Source of the DNA: Polyangium jinanense
GTDB taxonomy: Bacteria; Myxococcota; Polyangia; Polyangiales; Polyangiaceae
Reading direction: 5' to 3'
Assembly: GCF_028435365.1 (NCBI RefSeq)
Contig: NZ_JAGTJJ010000036.1
Span: 1 to 64,000 of the forward strand
DNA length: 64,000 bases
The number at the start of each line of letters is the position of its first letter. Within the stretch, counting starts at the first letter, position 1. The translations under genes were made by a program, and so were the position numbers. The notes under the pieces were generated by a model, which saw nothing but the letters and a program-made list of their open reading frames with translations, was not told the DNA's origin and did not search any database. Below are positions 19,705-28,111 of this stretch, one piece after another.

Positions 19705-21896
19705 AACTCCACCACGTGGACGACGAGCTCGACGTTCTTCGCTCCGGTTACCTTCACGAGCTCTCCTGTGGCTGTGCTGGTCAACTTCCCACCTTCTCCG
19801 ATCTTAAAACCCTCCTTGAGCCTCCCGCCAGCCGGAATGACAATCTGCGCCCGCTCCACGAAGCCGGCAACGTTTTTCTTGCCCAGCGCGGCCATCACGT
19901 TGTTGAACTGCTCGAGCGCCTTCGGCACGTTGACGGTGCTCTTCGGGCCGACGAACTTCGAGTCGCTGAGGACGAACCCGCCGTTCGGCGAGACCGTGAG
20001 GAAATCGCAGGCCCTGGAGACGCCCCGAACCTGGGCGCTCGGGAGGATACCTACCACTTGGCGCACTTCGCCGTCCCCCAGCGCGAGCATCTTGTGTCCC
20101 TCCTTCTTGATCAAGTGGAGCGCCACGTCTCGCTCGAACACGTGCTCGAGTTTCTCGCTGAGCTTGAAGGCCCCGCGTTTGATCCCTCTCCACTCTTTGA
20201 TCCGACTCTTGCTCAGCGCCTCGACGAGCTCCGGTCCGAACTCCACGACGCCCTGCGCCGTCGCCTTCCCGACCGCGCCGATCGGCGCATTCTTCATGCC
20301 CTTGTGGAACGCGACGCCCGCCCCCACGCCCGTCCCGACCGCCGAGAAGATCCGCTCGCCGAGCGATAGCTCCCTCCCGTCGGGCAAACACAACTCCTTC
20401 CCCGTCACCGCCTCGCACAAATCGAGCGCCGCCCCCACGTACGGCACGAACCCGATCCCGATCCGCGTCGCCGCGTGCGTCATCGTCACCATCACGTCGA
20501 CGTAGGGCGCCGCGACGTCGCCGAGCTCCGACACCCCCGCGGAAAACCCCCGGATCATCTGGAAGAGGTGCGTCTTCTCCAGATCGATCGTGCCCCCGTC
20601 ACCGCCCCCCATTGCATTGAGCGCGTCCTTCAACTGCTCCGCGTGCGCGCCGTACAGGTTCTTCAAGACCCCGTCCACCTGCGCGCGCACGTCCGCCGGC
20701 ACCTGCGAATCCAGGAACCAATCCGCGGCGTCCATGTAATGCTTGAGGTGGTTCGTCACCTTGTTCTGCGCGTTCAAGAACGCGCTCATCTCGGCCTGCG
20801 TCACGCCCGAGCCCGACAGCAGCGCCTTTTCGATCGCTGCCTGGTTCGCCCGCCACGCGCGTACCGTCGCGACGAACGAGCCGCGATCGACGACTTTGCC
20901 CCCCGAGACGTCCTCCTCAAGCGCCGCGATCACCGCGTCCGCGTAGGCCGCATAAGGATCGTTCCCCGGCTCGAACGCGCCCGGCACACCCGAAAGATCC
21001 GGGATGTCGACCGAGGGCGTCCCGCTCGGGCCGAGCCCGTAATGGAACGGATCGTCCGGATCGAACCCATCGGCGCGCGCGTCCGCCGTCAGGAAGTCCG
21101 CCACCGCGTCCGCCTGCGCGCCGAACTCCGCGGCCAGGCTCGCGAGCTCGTTTTGCAGGTCGACGACGCTCTGCTTCAAATCGTCGATCAACTCTTTCAG
21201 CGCCGCCCGCGTCGCCTCGTCGACGACGCCCGTGTATCGATCGAGGATCGCGTCGAGATCCACCTGCGAAATCTCATCGAGCGGCCTCTGCACCAGATCG
21301 TGCAGCTCCAGATCGAGCTCCCGCAAGAAGCTCAGCCGCTCGTCGAGATCCGCGATCGCCGACGCGTTCGCGAGGAGCGCCTCTCGCTCGTGCGCGATGG
21401 CCACTTCCAGGTTCGTGATGGCCTGCGCGAGCGGTGGGTTGATCTCGGCAAGCGCGAGGCCGACCTGCGTGCTGCCGCTGAAGGCCGTCCCATCGCGGCG
21501 GACGTTGAACAGCGGCTTCTGAATTCCGAGCGTCGGCGCGACGAGCGTCACGATATTCTGCGAATGGACGCAGGTGTTGTTGCCGGTGGAGGCACTGACC
21601 CCGAACGAGAACTCATTCGCGCCCATGCGCAGCAGCACGGAATCGAATGGGGCCTCCGCCACGTTCCTCCGCGAACCGTCGGGGCTCGCGAAGTAGGCCC
21701 CGGGCACCTCGAAGGTGGCCAGCGGCATCCCATTCCCGTGGAAATAGGCGCCCCCTTCCATGCCGAGCCTGGCGTCCTCGCAGGAGTTGCTCTCCTGGTG
21801 CATCTCCCAATGCACGGTATACGGCGTCCCCGCGAGCGCCGTCATCGGAAGGACACATGCAAGGAGCAGGACCGCCAGGCAAAGAAACCTCTTCAT
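19701..21896 (-). CDS. Secreted polymorphic-toxin-like protein (pre-toxin domain + C-terminal nuclease-like domain)
   Basis: This 731-residue protein is chosen from ATG 21896 (MKRFLCLAVLLLAC), 4-bp overlapping the upstream lipoprotein gene. The signal could be cut by SPase I (TALA/G) or, less typically, at LLAC by SPase II. A beta-rich N-terminal part (about 25-145) and long coiled-coil helices (about 145-480) precede a pre-toxin module at about 510-560: 'FVPYVGAALDLCEAVTGK', then 'LSLGERIFSAVG', as in PT-TG-like trailers. The last 150 residues carry Asp631 in CDFLTV and Asp645-x-Lys647 in 'VLSDSKF', a possible PD-(D/E)XK nuclease core. The nuclease call is tentative; secreted toxin is the best overall reading. 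Confidence 0.75.
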   Translation of the reverse strand: MKRFLCLAVLLLACVLPMTALAGTPYTVHWEMHQESNSCEDARLGMEGGAYFHGNGMPLATFEVPGAYFASPDGSRRNVAEAPFDSVLLRMGANEFSFGVSASTGNNTCVHSQNIVTLVAPTLGIQKPLFNVRRDGTAFSGSTQVGLALAEINPPLAQAITNLEVAIAHEREALLANASAIADLDERLSFLRELDLELHDLVQRPLDEISQVDLDAILDRYTGVVDEATRAALKELIDDLKQSVVDLQNELASLAAEFGAQADAVADFLTADARADGFDPDDPFHYGLGPSGTPSVDIPDLSGVPGAFEPGNDPYAAYADAVIAALEEDVSGGKVVDRGSFVATVRAWRANQAAIEKALLSGSGVTQAEMSAFLNAQNKVTNHLKHYMDAADWFLDSQVPADVRAQVDGVLKNLYGAHAEQLKDALNAMGGGDGGTIDLEKTHLFQMIRGFSAGVSELGDVAAPYVDVMVTMTHAATRIGIGFVPYVGAALDLCEAVTGKELCLPDGRELSLGERIFSAVGTGVGAGVAFHKGMKNAPIGAVGKATAQGVVEFGPELVEALSKSRIKEWRGIKRGAFKLSEKLEHVFERDVALHLIKKEGHKMLALGDGEVRQVVGILPSAQVRGVSRACDFLTVSPNGGFVLSDSKFVGPKSTVNVPKALEQFNNVMAALGKKNVAGFVERAQIVIPAGGRLKEGFKIGEGGKLTSTATGELVKVTGAKNVELVVHVVEL

Positions 21897-23188
21897 AACC
21901 CCTCCGTGCTTTCGAGCGTATCGAGCTCCGCCGCCATCGCCGCGAACCGCTGCCGCAGCGGCTTGCACGCAGCCTCGCGGAACGAGGACGATCCCTCCGT
22001 GCAGAGCGGCTTCAACTGGAGCAGCGTCTTCAACGTTCGACGGCGCTTCGCCGCATCGGGCGACCCGAGCGCGTTCTCCGTCGCGCCGGCCTCGTCGAGC
22101 TGCGCGAGGAGCGCGCCGGTGTCCGCCTGAAATGCGGCGGAGGCCTGCGCGCTGCGCGACGCCATCGCATCTTCGCCCGCGTCCGGGCCAGCGCCGAGCA
22201 AGGCGAGCGCGTGCCGTCGCAAGACGAGCCCCGTCACGAGCGACGTCGCCGTCTTGTCGCTGCGCTTGACCCGCTGCTCCACGTATCCGAGCATCGCGTT
22301 GATCGACCGCTCTGCGCCCGACGTCATGTCCGGCATCGATGCGGCGTGCGCGGCCATGAATTCCGTGTGCGGCGCGATCGCCTCCTCCGACGTGAGCTCG
22401 AATTGCTGGATCTCCGCGGACAGCTCGAGCGCATGGAGCACGAGGTCGTTCGGCTTCGCGCTCGCGGCCTTCGCGGCGTTCAGGATCGCCTTCTCGACGT
22501 CGTCGATCGTATCGAGCGTCGTCGTTGACGCATCGCCCGCGAGCTTCTCGTACGCCGCTGTCTCGACCGCCTCGGTCGCGCGATAGCTCGAATACTCCGC
22601 GACGAGGTTTTTGTATGCGGCGCCGAGCGGCGAGGCGTCCTCCTTCGCGCCGTCGAGGACCGACCGCGCCGCGCTCATCGCTTGCTTGTCGATCGCGATC
22701 TCGGCGACGAGCGGGTCTTTCTCGGCGTTCGCTTTCTCCGCGAGCGCCGCCTTGAAATTCCCGATCGCGTCGACCGGCTCCTCCGATAGGATCTGCCGCT
22801 GCCTGCTCTTCGCTTGCCGGAGGAGGTCTCCCAGTCGGCCGTCCATACTCGCTCGATACGATTCCGCGCTCTGCGCGTTGACGCGCAAATAGAAGAGCAC
22901 CTCGTCGATATCCGCGAACCACGCGTCGAGCTTGCTCCTGCTGCGGATGACCTCCTCGCGCGTCACGTCCTCCGGCCATTCGGCCCACATCTGGATGGGC
23001 AATGTTCCGTGGGCCTTCGCCTCCGCCCACGCGCTGCTCGGCCCGCGTTTCGTGCTCGTACAATACTCGCCCCCTTCGCTCGGCGACGCGCAGAATTGCC
23101 CCAGGGAGGGATCGTCGCCCGGGAAGCACGAGGACAAAGCCCCCGTCGCGGCGAGGAGCGCCGCGCGGAAGAAAGGTTTTGACTTCAT
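21893..23188 (-). CDS. Lipoprotein, first gene of toxin-like cassette
   Basis: This 431-residue protein is taken from ATG 23188 (MKSKPFFRAALLAATGALSSC); its signal ends in a lipobox LSSC at about residue 21. The mature part is almost wholly alpha-helical with many Glu/Ala/Lys, and has no recognised domain. Its TGA overlaps the ATG of the toxin-like gene by 4 bp, so the two are translationally coupled. By gene order it resembles the helper lipoprotein (SitB) of myxobacterial sitBAI cassettes; I see no sequence evidence for that homology. It could escort or anchor the toxin-like protein at the outer membrane. Confidence 0.75.
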   Translation of the reverse strand: MKSKPFFRAALLAATGALSSCFPGDDPSLGQFCASPSEGGEYCTSTKRGPSSAWAEAKAHGTLPIQMWAEWPEDVTREEVIRSRSKLDAWFADIDEVLFYLRVNAQSAESYRASMDGRLGDLLRQAKSRQRQILSEEPVDAIGNFKAALAEKANAEKDPLVAEIAIDKQAMSAARSVLDGAKEDASPLGAAYKNLVAEYSSYRATEAVETAAYEKLAGDASTTTLDTIDDVEKAILNAAKAASAKPNDLVLHALELSAEIQQFELTSEEAIAPHTEFMAAHAASMPDMTSGAERSINAMLGYVEQRVKRSDKTATSLVTGLVLRRHALALLGAGPDAGEDAMASRSAQASAAFQADTGALLAQLDEAGATENALGSPDAAKRRRTLKTLLQLKPLCTEGSSSFREAACKPLRQRFAAMAAELDTLESTEGL

Positions 23189-23895
23189 GCCTATCGGATA
23201 ACCGAAGGACCAGCGAAGAGCCAACCACGCATTTCGGCGTACGTCGACGGCATGAGCTGATTCCATTGTATTCTTCGCCGGATAGAAGCGCGCACGATAT
23301 GCGGCCTTGACATCTCCTGCCGCCTATGGCCGAGCCGCGGGGTTATTCGTGACAATCGCTCGATGCGCGCCGTCGCCACGCGCATCACGCTCGCGATTTA
23401 CCCCTCTTTTGCCCCGCCGCCGATGGAGCGTGCCTCCGGGGTGGCCGCGTCTGTTTCTACGCGGCAAACGCTACGCCCGGTTCGCGGTGCGCTGGGTCCC
23501 TCCATACGATGTCAGCATCCCCGGACCCAACAGGCGCACGGACGACGCAGCTTGTCAAGGCGGAAGGTGTGTGCTGGCGCGCGAGCGGAGGCGGAAGTTG
23601 ACATGTCAGCCAGACGATCCGCCTTCCCCGACACGCCAACCTCCTTCCCCACCTGGATCGCCCCTCGCGCCCCGCGCGACCGCTGCGATCCACGCCTCGA
23701 TCCACCCCGTCGCTCCGCGCAACCGGCGCACTCCCGCCCTGGATCGCCCCTCGCGCCTCCCGCGACCGCCTCCCTCCCGACCAGGATCGCCCTTCGCGCC
23801 CCGCGCAACCAGCGCGCTCCCCCCCGGGAGTCACCTCCGCGCGCCGCGCAACCACCCTGATCCAGGTTCGGATCGACCCTGTCGCGCGATCTACC
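23189..23895. other. Non-coding interval of about 700 bp upstream of the toxin-like cassette
   Basis: I see no convincing gene here. Reading frames on both strands are long only because of base composition and of the tandem repeat at 23651-23864. A perfect 10-bp palindrome TGACATGTCA sits at 23599-23608 and could be an operator or a promoter element. The part next to 23188 is the likely promoter region of the three-gene cassette. Confidence 0.5.
23651..23864. repeat. 43-bp degenerate tandem repeat, about five units
   Basis: Units begin near 23651, 23694, 23736, 23779 and 23822. The common core is CTGGATCGCCCCTCGCGCC followed by CGCGCAACC. Unit lengths are 43, 42, 43, 43 and about 43 bp. Units 1, 3 and 4 are most alike; units 2 and 5 are diverged. 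The array is intergenic and not a multiple of three, so it is unlikely to be coding. Confidence 0.75.
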
Positions 23896-24582
23896 TCACG
23901 AACCCTCGCCGTCTTGCCCCTCGTCTGCGGAGTCCGCCTCACGCTTCCGCTTCGGCCGCGTCGGCTCCAGGAAGGCGGCGACGCGTTTCGGCTGCCCCGG
24001 GAAGAGCTTCTTCAGGTCGCCTTCGAGCCGGTCGAGCTCCAGGTTGATGTCCTCCACGTAAAGCTCCTCCGACGTGCCTTGCAAGGCGAGCGCGCGCAGG
24101 CCATTCGCGCGTTCCTTCGAGGCCCCGTCGAGCTTGTCCGTGACCGCTCCGAGCCGCGGCGTCCATTTCAATGCGAGCGGCTCGTCCGGGTTCCGGCCGA
24201 GCTCGTCGAGCCATTCGCGGCCCTGCTTCACCTCGCGCTCGACCCCGAAATCCTGCGCCGCCGACGGGGAGACGACCTTGAAGAACCGCGTATAGGGCGG
24301 CACATCCCGGCGGCCGCCCGTCTTGTCGACGACGTCCCTGCCAAACGCTGCGACCTCCGGATCCCATTGTGCATCCGCGACCGCGAGGCGCGCCCGCGCG
24401 CGGCCGAGCGCGCGCTCCAGCTTGCGGCGCTCCGCCGAGAGCGCGTCGCCCTTGGCCGCGAGAGATTCCCACAGGGGCGCGAGGTGCTTCGTGGTGTCGT
24501 CGCTGGTGAGGCCGTCGGCAATGGCGGCGCAGATGTCCGCGGCGAGCTGGGGTGAGGTGCTCGTGCGTAAATGGGTTACCAT
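23896..24582 (-). CDS. Hypothetical protein, charged and helical
   Basis: This 228-residue cytoplasmic protein has no signal or membrane segment. I do not recognise it. It has a helical N-terminal half with 'AERRKLERALGRARARLAVADAQW', a central 'PPYTRFFKVVSPSAAQDFG', and a basic/acidic tail 'PTRPKRKREADSADEGQDGEGS'. Codon use with high third-position GC and the absence of a better frame support coding. It lies alone between the tandem repeat array and repeat R4. Confidence 0.65.
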   Translation of the reverse strand: MVTHLRTSTSPQLAADICAAIADGLTSDDTTKHLAPLWESLAAKGDALSAERRKLERALGRARARLAVADAQWDPEVAAFGRDVVDKTGGRRDVPPYTRFFKVVSPSAAQDFGVEREVKQGREWLDELGRNPDEPLALKWTPRLGAVTDKLDGASKERANGLRALALQGTSEELYVEDINLELDRLEGDLKKLFPGQPKRVAAFLEPTRPKRKREADSADEGQDGEGS

Positions 24583-24631
24583 GTGGGGAAGGTAACCGGG
24601 GCGGCGGGGGACGTGTCAAGGGGGAAGATGA

Positions 24632-24785
24632 CCAAGCATGCGACACCGTTGTCGCTTCACCGCCGGCCCCTTGGAAAAACTGCGCTATGCGCAGTTTTTC
24701 CACTAGAGGTCCAGGGCTGGCCCTGGCGCGGGTCGAGGGGCGCGTAGCCCCCGCGGGGTCCGGGGCAGCGCCCCGGCGAAGCGGT
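24632..24785 (-). repeat. Structured dispersed repeat, copy R4
   Basis: On the + strand it reads tail (with GCGACA/TGTCGC), SL4 24672-24702 (TGGAAAAACTGCGC and its exact complement, loop TAT), SL3 (CCAGGGC-tg-GCCCTGG written with a 2-nt loop), SL2 (GGGGC/GCCCC) and SL1 (CCGGGGC/GCCCCGG). SL1 ends about 25 bp from the stop codon of the VWA lipoprotein gene, so the copy lies directly 3' of that gene. Confidence 0.9.
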
Positions 24786-24804
24786 CCCCGTCGATGACGA
24801 CGCG

Positions 24805-26367
24805 TCAGTCGGCGGGCCAGGGTGGCGGCGGATCGGCCGGCTCGTAGGGCGTGGTGCTCGCCTCGACGACCTTCAGGTTCTCGATGAAGAGGTCGATGTA
24901 CTTGAGATCGTCCTGGATGTCCGGGTCGGGATGCTCCGCGAGCCACGTGTCGACGTTTGGCCGCAGCGCCTCGAGCGTGCGGCGCGCCGTGCGCGGATCG
25001 CTGTCGGCCGTGAGCTCGGCGGCGAGCTTGAAGCCGGCGTAGATGTTCAGCATGACGAACCCCTTCTCGACGGTCTCGTCCGTGAAGAACTCTTGCGGAT
25101 CCTCGTACACGTGCGGGGCCTTGATGTCCGTGACCTGGGACTTCGTGAAGCCCGTGAGCGGGTCCTTGTACGAGAGGACGAGCGAACCGACCTCGTACGG
25201 ATCGGGCACGCTGATCGCGCCGGAACGCGGCACGAGCTCGAGGATCATCGCGCCGCCGCCGCCGCGCCGGCCCTCCGAGATGGGATCCTCGGAGCTCGTG
25301 CGGCCGGCGAGGAAGAGGCTCGGGATCGAGATGGTCCCACCGCCCTCGGCCGTCTGCCAGCCGTTTGTCCCGTAGATCCCCCGCACGACGTAGCCGCCGC
25401 CGACGGTCACGTCGATGTTCACGTCGAGCGCGACGGGCACGAGGAAGGTATTCACCTCGTCGGTGAAGACCTCCACGACGGCCTTTGGATCTTCGAGGAA
25501 GTAGAAATTCCCCGCGCCGACCTCGCTGACGTCACGCATGGCCTCGACGTCGAAATCCTTGCCGACGCCGATCGTGGTCACGCCGATGCCCTTCTTCGCG
25601 TACGCCTCGGCGAGCGAGGTGAGCTTGCTCGAGTTTTGCAGGCCCGCCGTGGCCACGCCGTCCGAAAGGTAAAGCACGCGGTTCTGGTACGTCGGGTCGA
25701 AATGCTGATCGGCGACGGAGAACGCCGTGAAGAGGCCGTCGTAGAGGTTTGTCGAGCCCGCGGCGAAGAGGCCCTGGAATGCACTCTGGAGCGCCTGGGT
25801 ATCGGACGCGTTCACATGATCGAGGACGAGCTTGGCGCTCGTCGAGTACGTCACGAGGGAGATCCGATCCGTGGGCTTCAGGGCCGGAATCATCTCGACG
25901 AGGCCCGCCTTCACGTAATCCATGGGCTGGCCGGCCATGGAACCGCTCACGTCGACGGCGACGACGAGATGCAAGGGCGGGCGCGTGATGTTGCCGACGT
26001 CGATTGGCGAGTTCATGCCGATCTGGACGAGCGTGCAATTCGAGCCCGTGATCATGTTGCCCATCACGCCGAGCAGACCGTGCATGCACACGTCGTTGCC
26101 GCAGGTCGGCGGGGCGTAATCGAGCTTGTGCTCGGCGAAGAAGCCGAGATCGTCGAGCGCGCCGGGGCCCGGGATCTTCCCGTCCTCGAGGATCTGGCGG
26201 AAGAGGCCGAAGTCCTGGGCGCCGCCCTGCGAGACGCCGGTGGCGCCGGGTCCGGGCTCCGGAGCGGCGCTGGCGCCGCCCGACTCCGCGCTGTCGGCCG
26301 CGCAGCCCGTGAGCACGAGCGAGGCGAGCAAGGTCGAAAGGAGCGCTGTACCGATTCGATGGTCCAT
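24805..26367 (-). CDS. VWA-domain lipoprotein
   Basis: This 520-residue protein starts at ATG 26367 with GGGAGG 8 nt upstream. The lipobox is LTGC (Cys22). After a Gly/Ala/Pro linker come conserved Cys residues ('CGNDVCMHG') and a von Willebrand A domain (about 130-310) with an intact MIDAS: DVSGSMAG, a Thr in 'LVTYSTSAKL', and 'LSDGVATAG'. The C-terminal part resembles YfbK-like proteins that follow VWA domains, with a helical end. It probably binds a protein partner through a divalent metal at the periplasmic face. It follows the membrane protein gene at 26386 by 18 bp, so they likely form one transcription unit. Confidence 0.88.
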   Translation of the reverse strand: MDHRIGTALLSTLLASLVLTGCAADSAESGGASAAPEPGPGATGVSQGGAQDFGLFRQILEDGKIPGPGALDDLGFFAEHKLDYAPPTCGNDVCMHGLLGVMGNMITGSNCTLVQIGMNSPIDVGNITRPPLHLVVAVDVSGSMAGQPMDYVKAGLVEMIPALKPTDRISLVTYSTSAKLVLDHVNASDTQALQSAFQGLFAAGSTNLYDGLFTAFSVADQHFDPTYQNRVLYLSDGVATAGLQNSSKLTSLAEAYAKKGIGVTTIGVGKDFDVEAMRDVSEVGAGNFYFLEDPKAVVEVFTDEVNTFLVPVALDVNIDVTVGGGYVVRGIYGTNGWQTAEGGGTISIPSLFLAGRTSSEDPISEGRRGGGGAMILELVPRSGAISVPDPYEVGSLVLSYKDPLTGFTKSQVTDIKAPHVYEDPQEFFTDETVEKGFVMLNIYAGFKLAAELTADSDPRTARRTLEALRPNVDTWLAEHPDPDIQDDLKYIDLFIENLKVVEASTTPYEPADPPPPWPAD

Positions 26368-26385
26368 GGTGGTTTCCTCCCGAAA

Positions 26386-27966
26386 TCAAGGCCCCGCGGG
26401 GATGACGAGGACGGATTCGTAATGACGGCTGGAGCGAGCGAAGGGCGGGCATTCCGTGTCGCGAATGGGCATGGCTTCGGCGCGCACGACGTGCAGCGTG
26501 CCGTAGCCGTCCGCGAGATCGATGCTCTTGCCTGCGCGCAGGAAGGAGATTGACGGGACGTGAGCGCCGAGGAGGCTGAGCTCGAGCGGGACGAGCAGGC
26601 TGCCGCATTCGTCGTGCGCGCCGGTACAGCCCTCGACGAGATCGGATTCGACGGTGGGCTCGCCGAGCGGCGCGTCCGTGCCCGTAAACCCGTACCGCGC
26701 GAGGACATTGCCGCGCGTCGCGACCACGGTGTGCGTGTCGCTGTGGAGGATGAGGACCTTGCCCTCGGGCGGCTCGCCGTTCGTCTCGGGGGCAGAGCCG
26801 GCGATGCCATCATGCTCGTCGATCATGAGGCTGTCCCCGGCCTTGAACGGCATGGCCGCTTTGGGCAGGCAGACGTACATCGTCGATTTGTTCTGGAGCA
26901 CGAGGGCGTGGCAATCGTCGGGCGAGGAGATGATGGTTTCCACGATCCAAGGCCCGCCGATGGGGACCGGCGTGGACCACTCGATGCCGACGGTCTCGTC
27001 GGGCGAGCCGCAGCCGGGGGCGACGGGCGGCTCTTCGAGCGCGGGCGCCTTGAAGACGGCCTCGTGCGGGCCGAGCGAGAGTTTTCCGTTCGAATCGAGC
27101 GAGAGCGGGATCATGAGGCCGTCGTCCGCGTTCGTCGCCGTGGAGACGAACTGGGTCGGGAACCTCGAGGAGGACCAGGCGAGGAGCGTGGGCGAGAGGC
27201 CGTCGGCGTCGACGAGGTAGGCGACGCAGCCCGCCGTGTCATTGTTCTGGAGGGGCAAACCCCGGCCCGGCTGGAGGAGCCACGCCTCGGCGGGCGCGAA
27301 GAGCTCGCGCGAGAGCGCGGATTCGGGATCGGCGAGCAGGGTCTCGCAATCGACCTGGACCGAGTCCTTGAGCGGCCGCAGGCGCACGAGGCGCTCGCCG
27401 GTCGTGGTATTGCCGAGGGAGAGCGCGCCGGCCTCGGTGGGCGTGACGCCGCAGAACTCGGGGTCGCAGGTCGGCGGCGGTTCCTGGGGCTCGCTGGTCG
27501 CGGCACATGCGAGCGATCCGAAGACGACGGCCGTGCGCTGGGCCAGAGGGCGCTCCGGAAGCGGACGCTGCATCGCCGGGACGAGGACACGCCACGCGAG
27601 GGCGAGCGCGGGCAGCGCCATCAGATCGGTGGGATCGACGGTGATCTGCCAGGGGAATGGCGTGAGCGCGGTGAACGCCTCGAAGGCGCGCGCCGCCGCG
27701 GGCGAGAGCTTGATGGCGGCGAAGACGGCGCCCGTGGCGAGGTGCGCGAGGAAAAGGCTCCGGCGGCTTCCGAGACGGAGGAGCGCCGCGAGGAGCACCG
27801 GCGCCACCACGAGCCCGGCGAAATCACTCAGTTTGCCCGTGATCGCGCCGGGGAGAATGCCCGCGCCCTTGAGGACGTGGTCGTTCAGGGCGAGGACGGC
27901 GAGAGATCCGAGCCACAACGGGTGGAGCAACGCGCGACGCGCCGCATAAGGTCGTTCCATCGGCAT
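26386..27966 (-). CDS. Membrane protein with large extracytoplasmic domain, VWA-gene partner
   Basis: This 526-residue protein is started at ATG 27966, where GGAG lies 5 nt upstream. The first 170 residues hold about four membrane segments, with 'HPLWLGSLAVLALNDHVLKG' and 'GKLSDFAGLVVAPVLLAALL'. A second, signal-like step 'VVFGSLACAATSEP' leads into a soluble region (about 185-526) with Cys pairs ('CDPEFCG', 'CTGAHDECG') and beta-rich motifs. I do not recognise the family. The gene ends 18 bp before the VWA lipoprotein, so the two products may act together at the envelope. Confidence 0.75.
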   Translation of the reverse strand: MPMERPYAARRALLHPLWLGSLAVLALNDHVLKGAGILPGAITGKLSDFAGLVVAPVLLAALLRLGSRRSLFLAHLATGAVFAAIKLSPAAARAFEAFTALTPFPWQITVDPTDLMALPALALAWRVLVPAMQRPLPERPLAQRTAVVFGSLACAATSEPQEPPPTCDPEFCGVTPTEAGALSLGNTTTGERLVRLRPLKDSVQVDCETLLADPESALSRELFAPAEAWLLQPGRGLPLQNNDTAGCVAYLVDADGLSPTLLAWSSSRFPTQFVSTATNADDGLMIPLSLDSNGKLSLGPHEAVFKAPALEEPPVAPGCGSPDETVGIEWSTPVPIGGPWIVETIISSPDDCHALVLQNKSTMYVCLPKAAMPFKAGDSLMIDEHDGIAGSAPETNGEPPEGKVLILHSDTHTVVATRGNVLARYGFTGTDAPLGEPTVESDLVEGCTGAHDECGSLLVPLELSLLGAHVPSISFLRAGKSIDLADGYGTLHVVRAEAMPIRDTECPPFARSSRHYESVLVIPAGP

Positions 27967-28057
27967 TTCATCTCCTGCATGAGGGAAAGACGAAGGCTGG
28001 GCACGGCCAGCAAACCATGTGCCATACACGTATTCCCGGGATTCGAGAAGGGATCGT

Positions 28058-28088
28058 GCTGCCAGGGCCGGCGCGCGGCCCTGACAGC
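28058..28088 (-). terminator. GC-rich hairpin 3' of the HAD gene
   Basis: GCTG-c-CAGGGCCG, a 5-nt loop GCGCG, then CGGCCCTG-a-CAGC form a stem of 12 pairs with one mismatch. It lies 24 nt beyond the stop of the phosphatase gene on the minus strand. There is no T-run, so termination is an inference. Confidence 0.45.
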
Positions 28089-28111
28089 GGTGTCGCGGCG
28101 GAGGGCGAGAA

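Noticed and set aside
23307..24047. Possible gene over the 43-bp repeat on the + strand
   Set aside because: Low-complexity peptide from the repeat, overlapping an opposite-strand gene, with no start signal.
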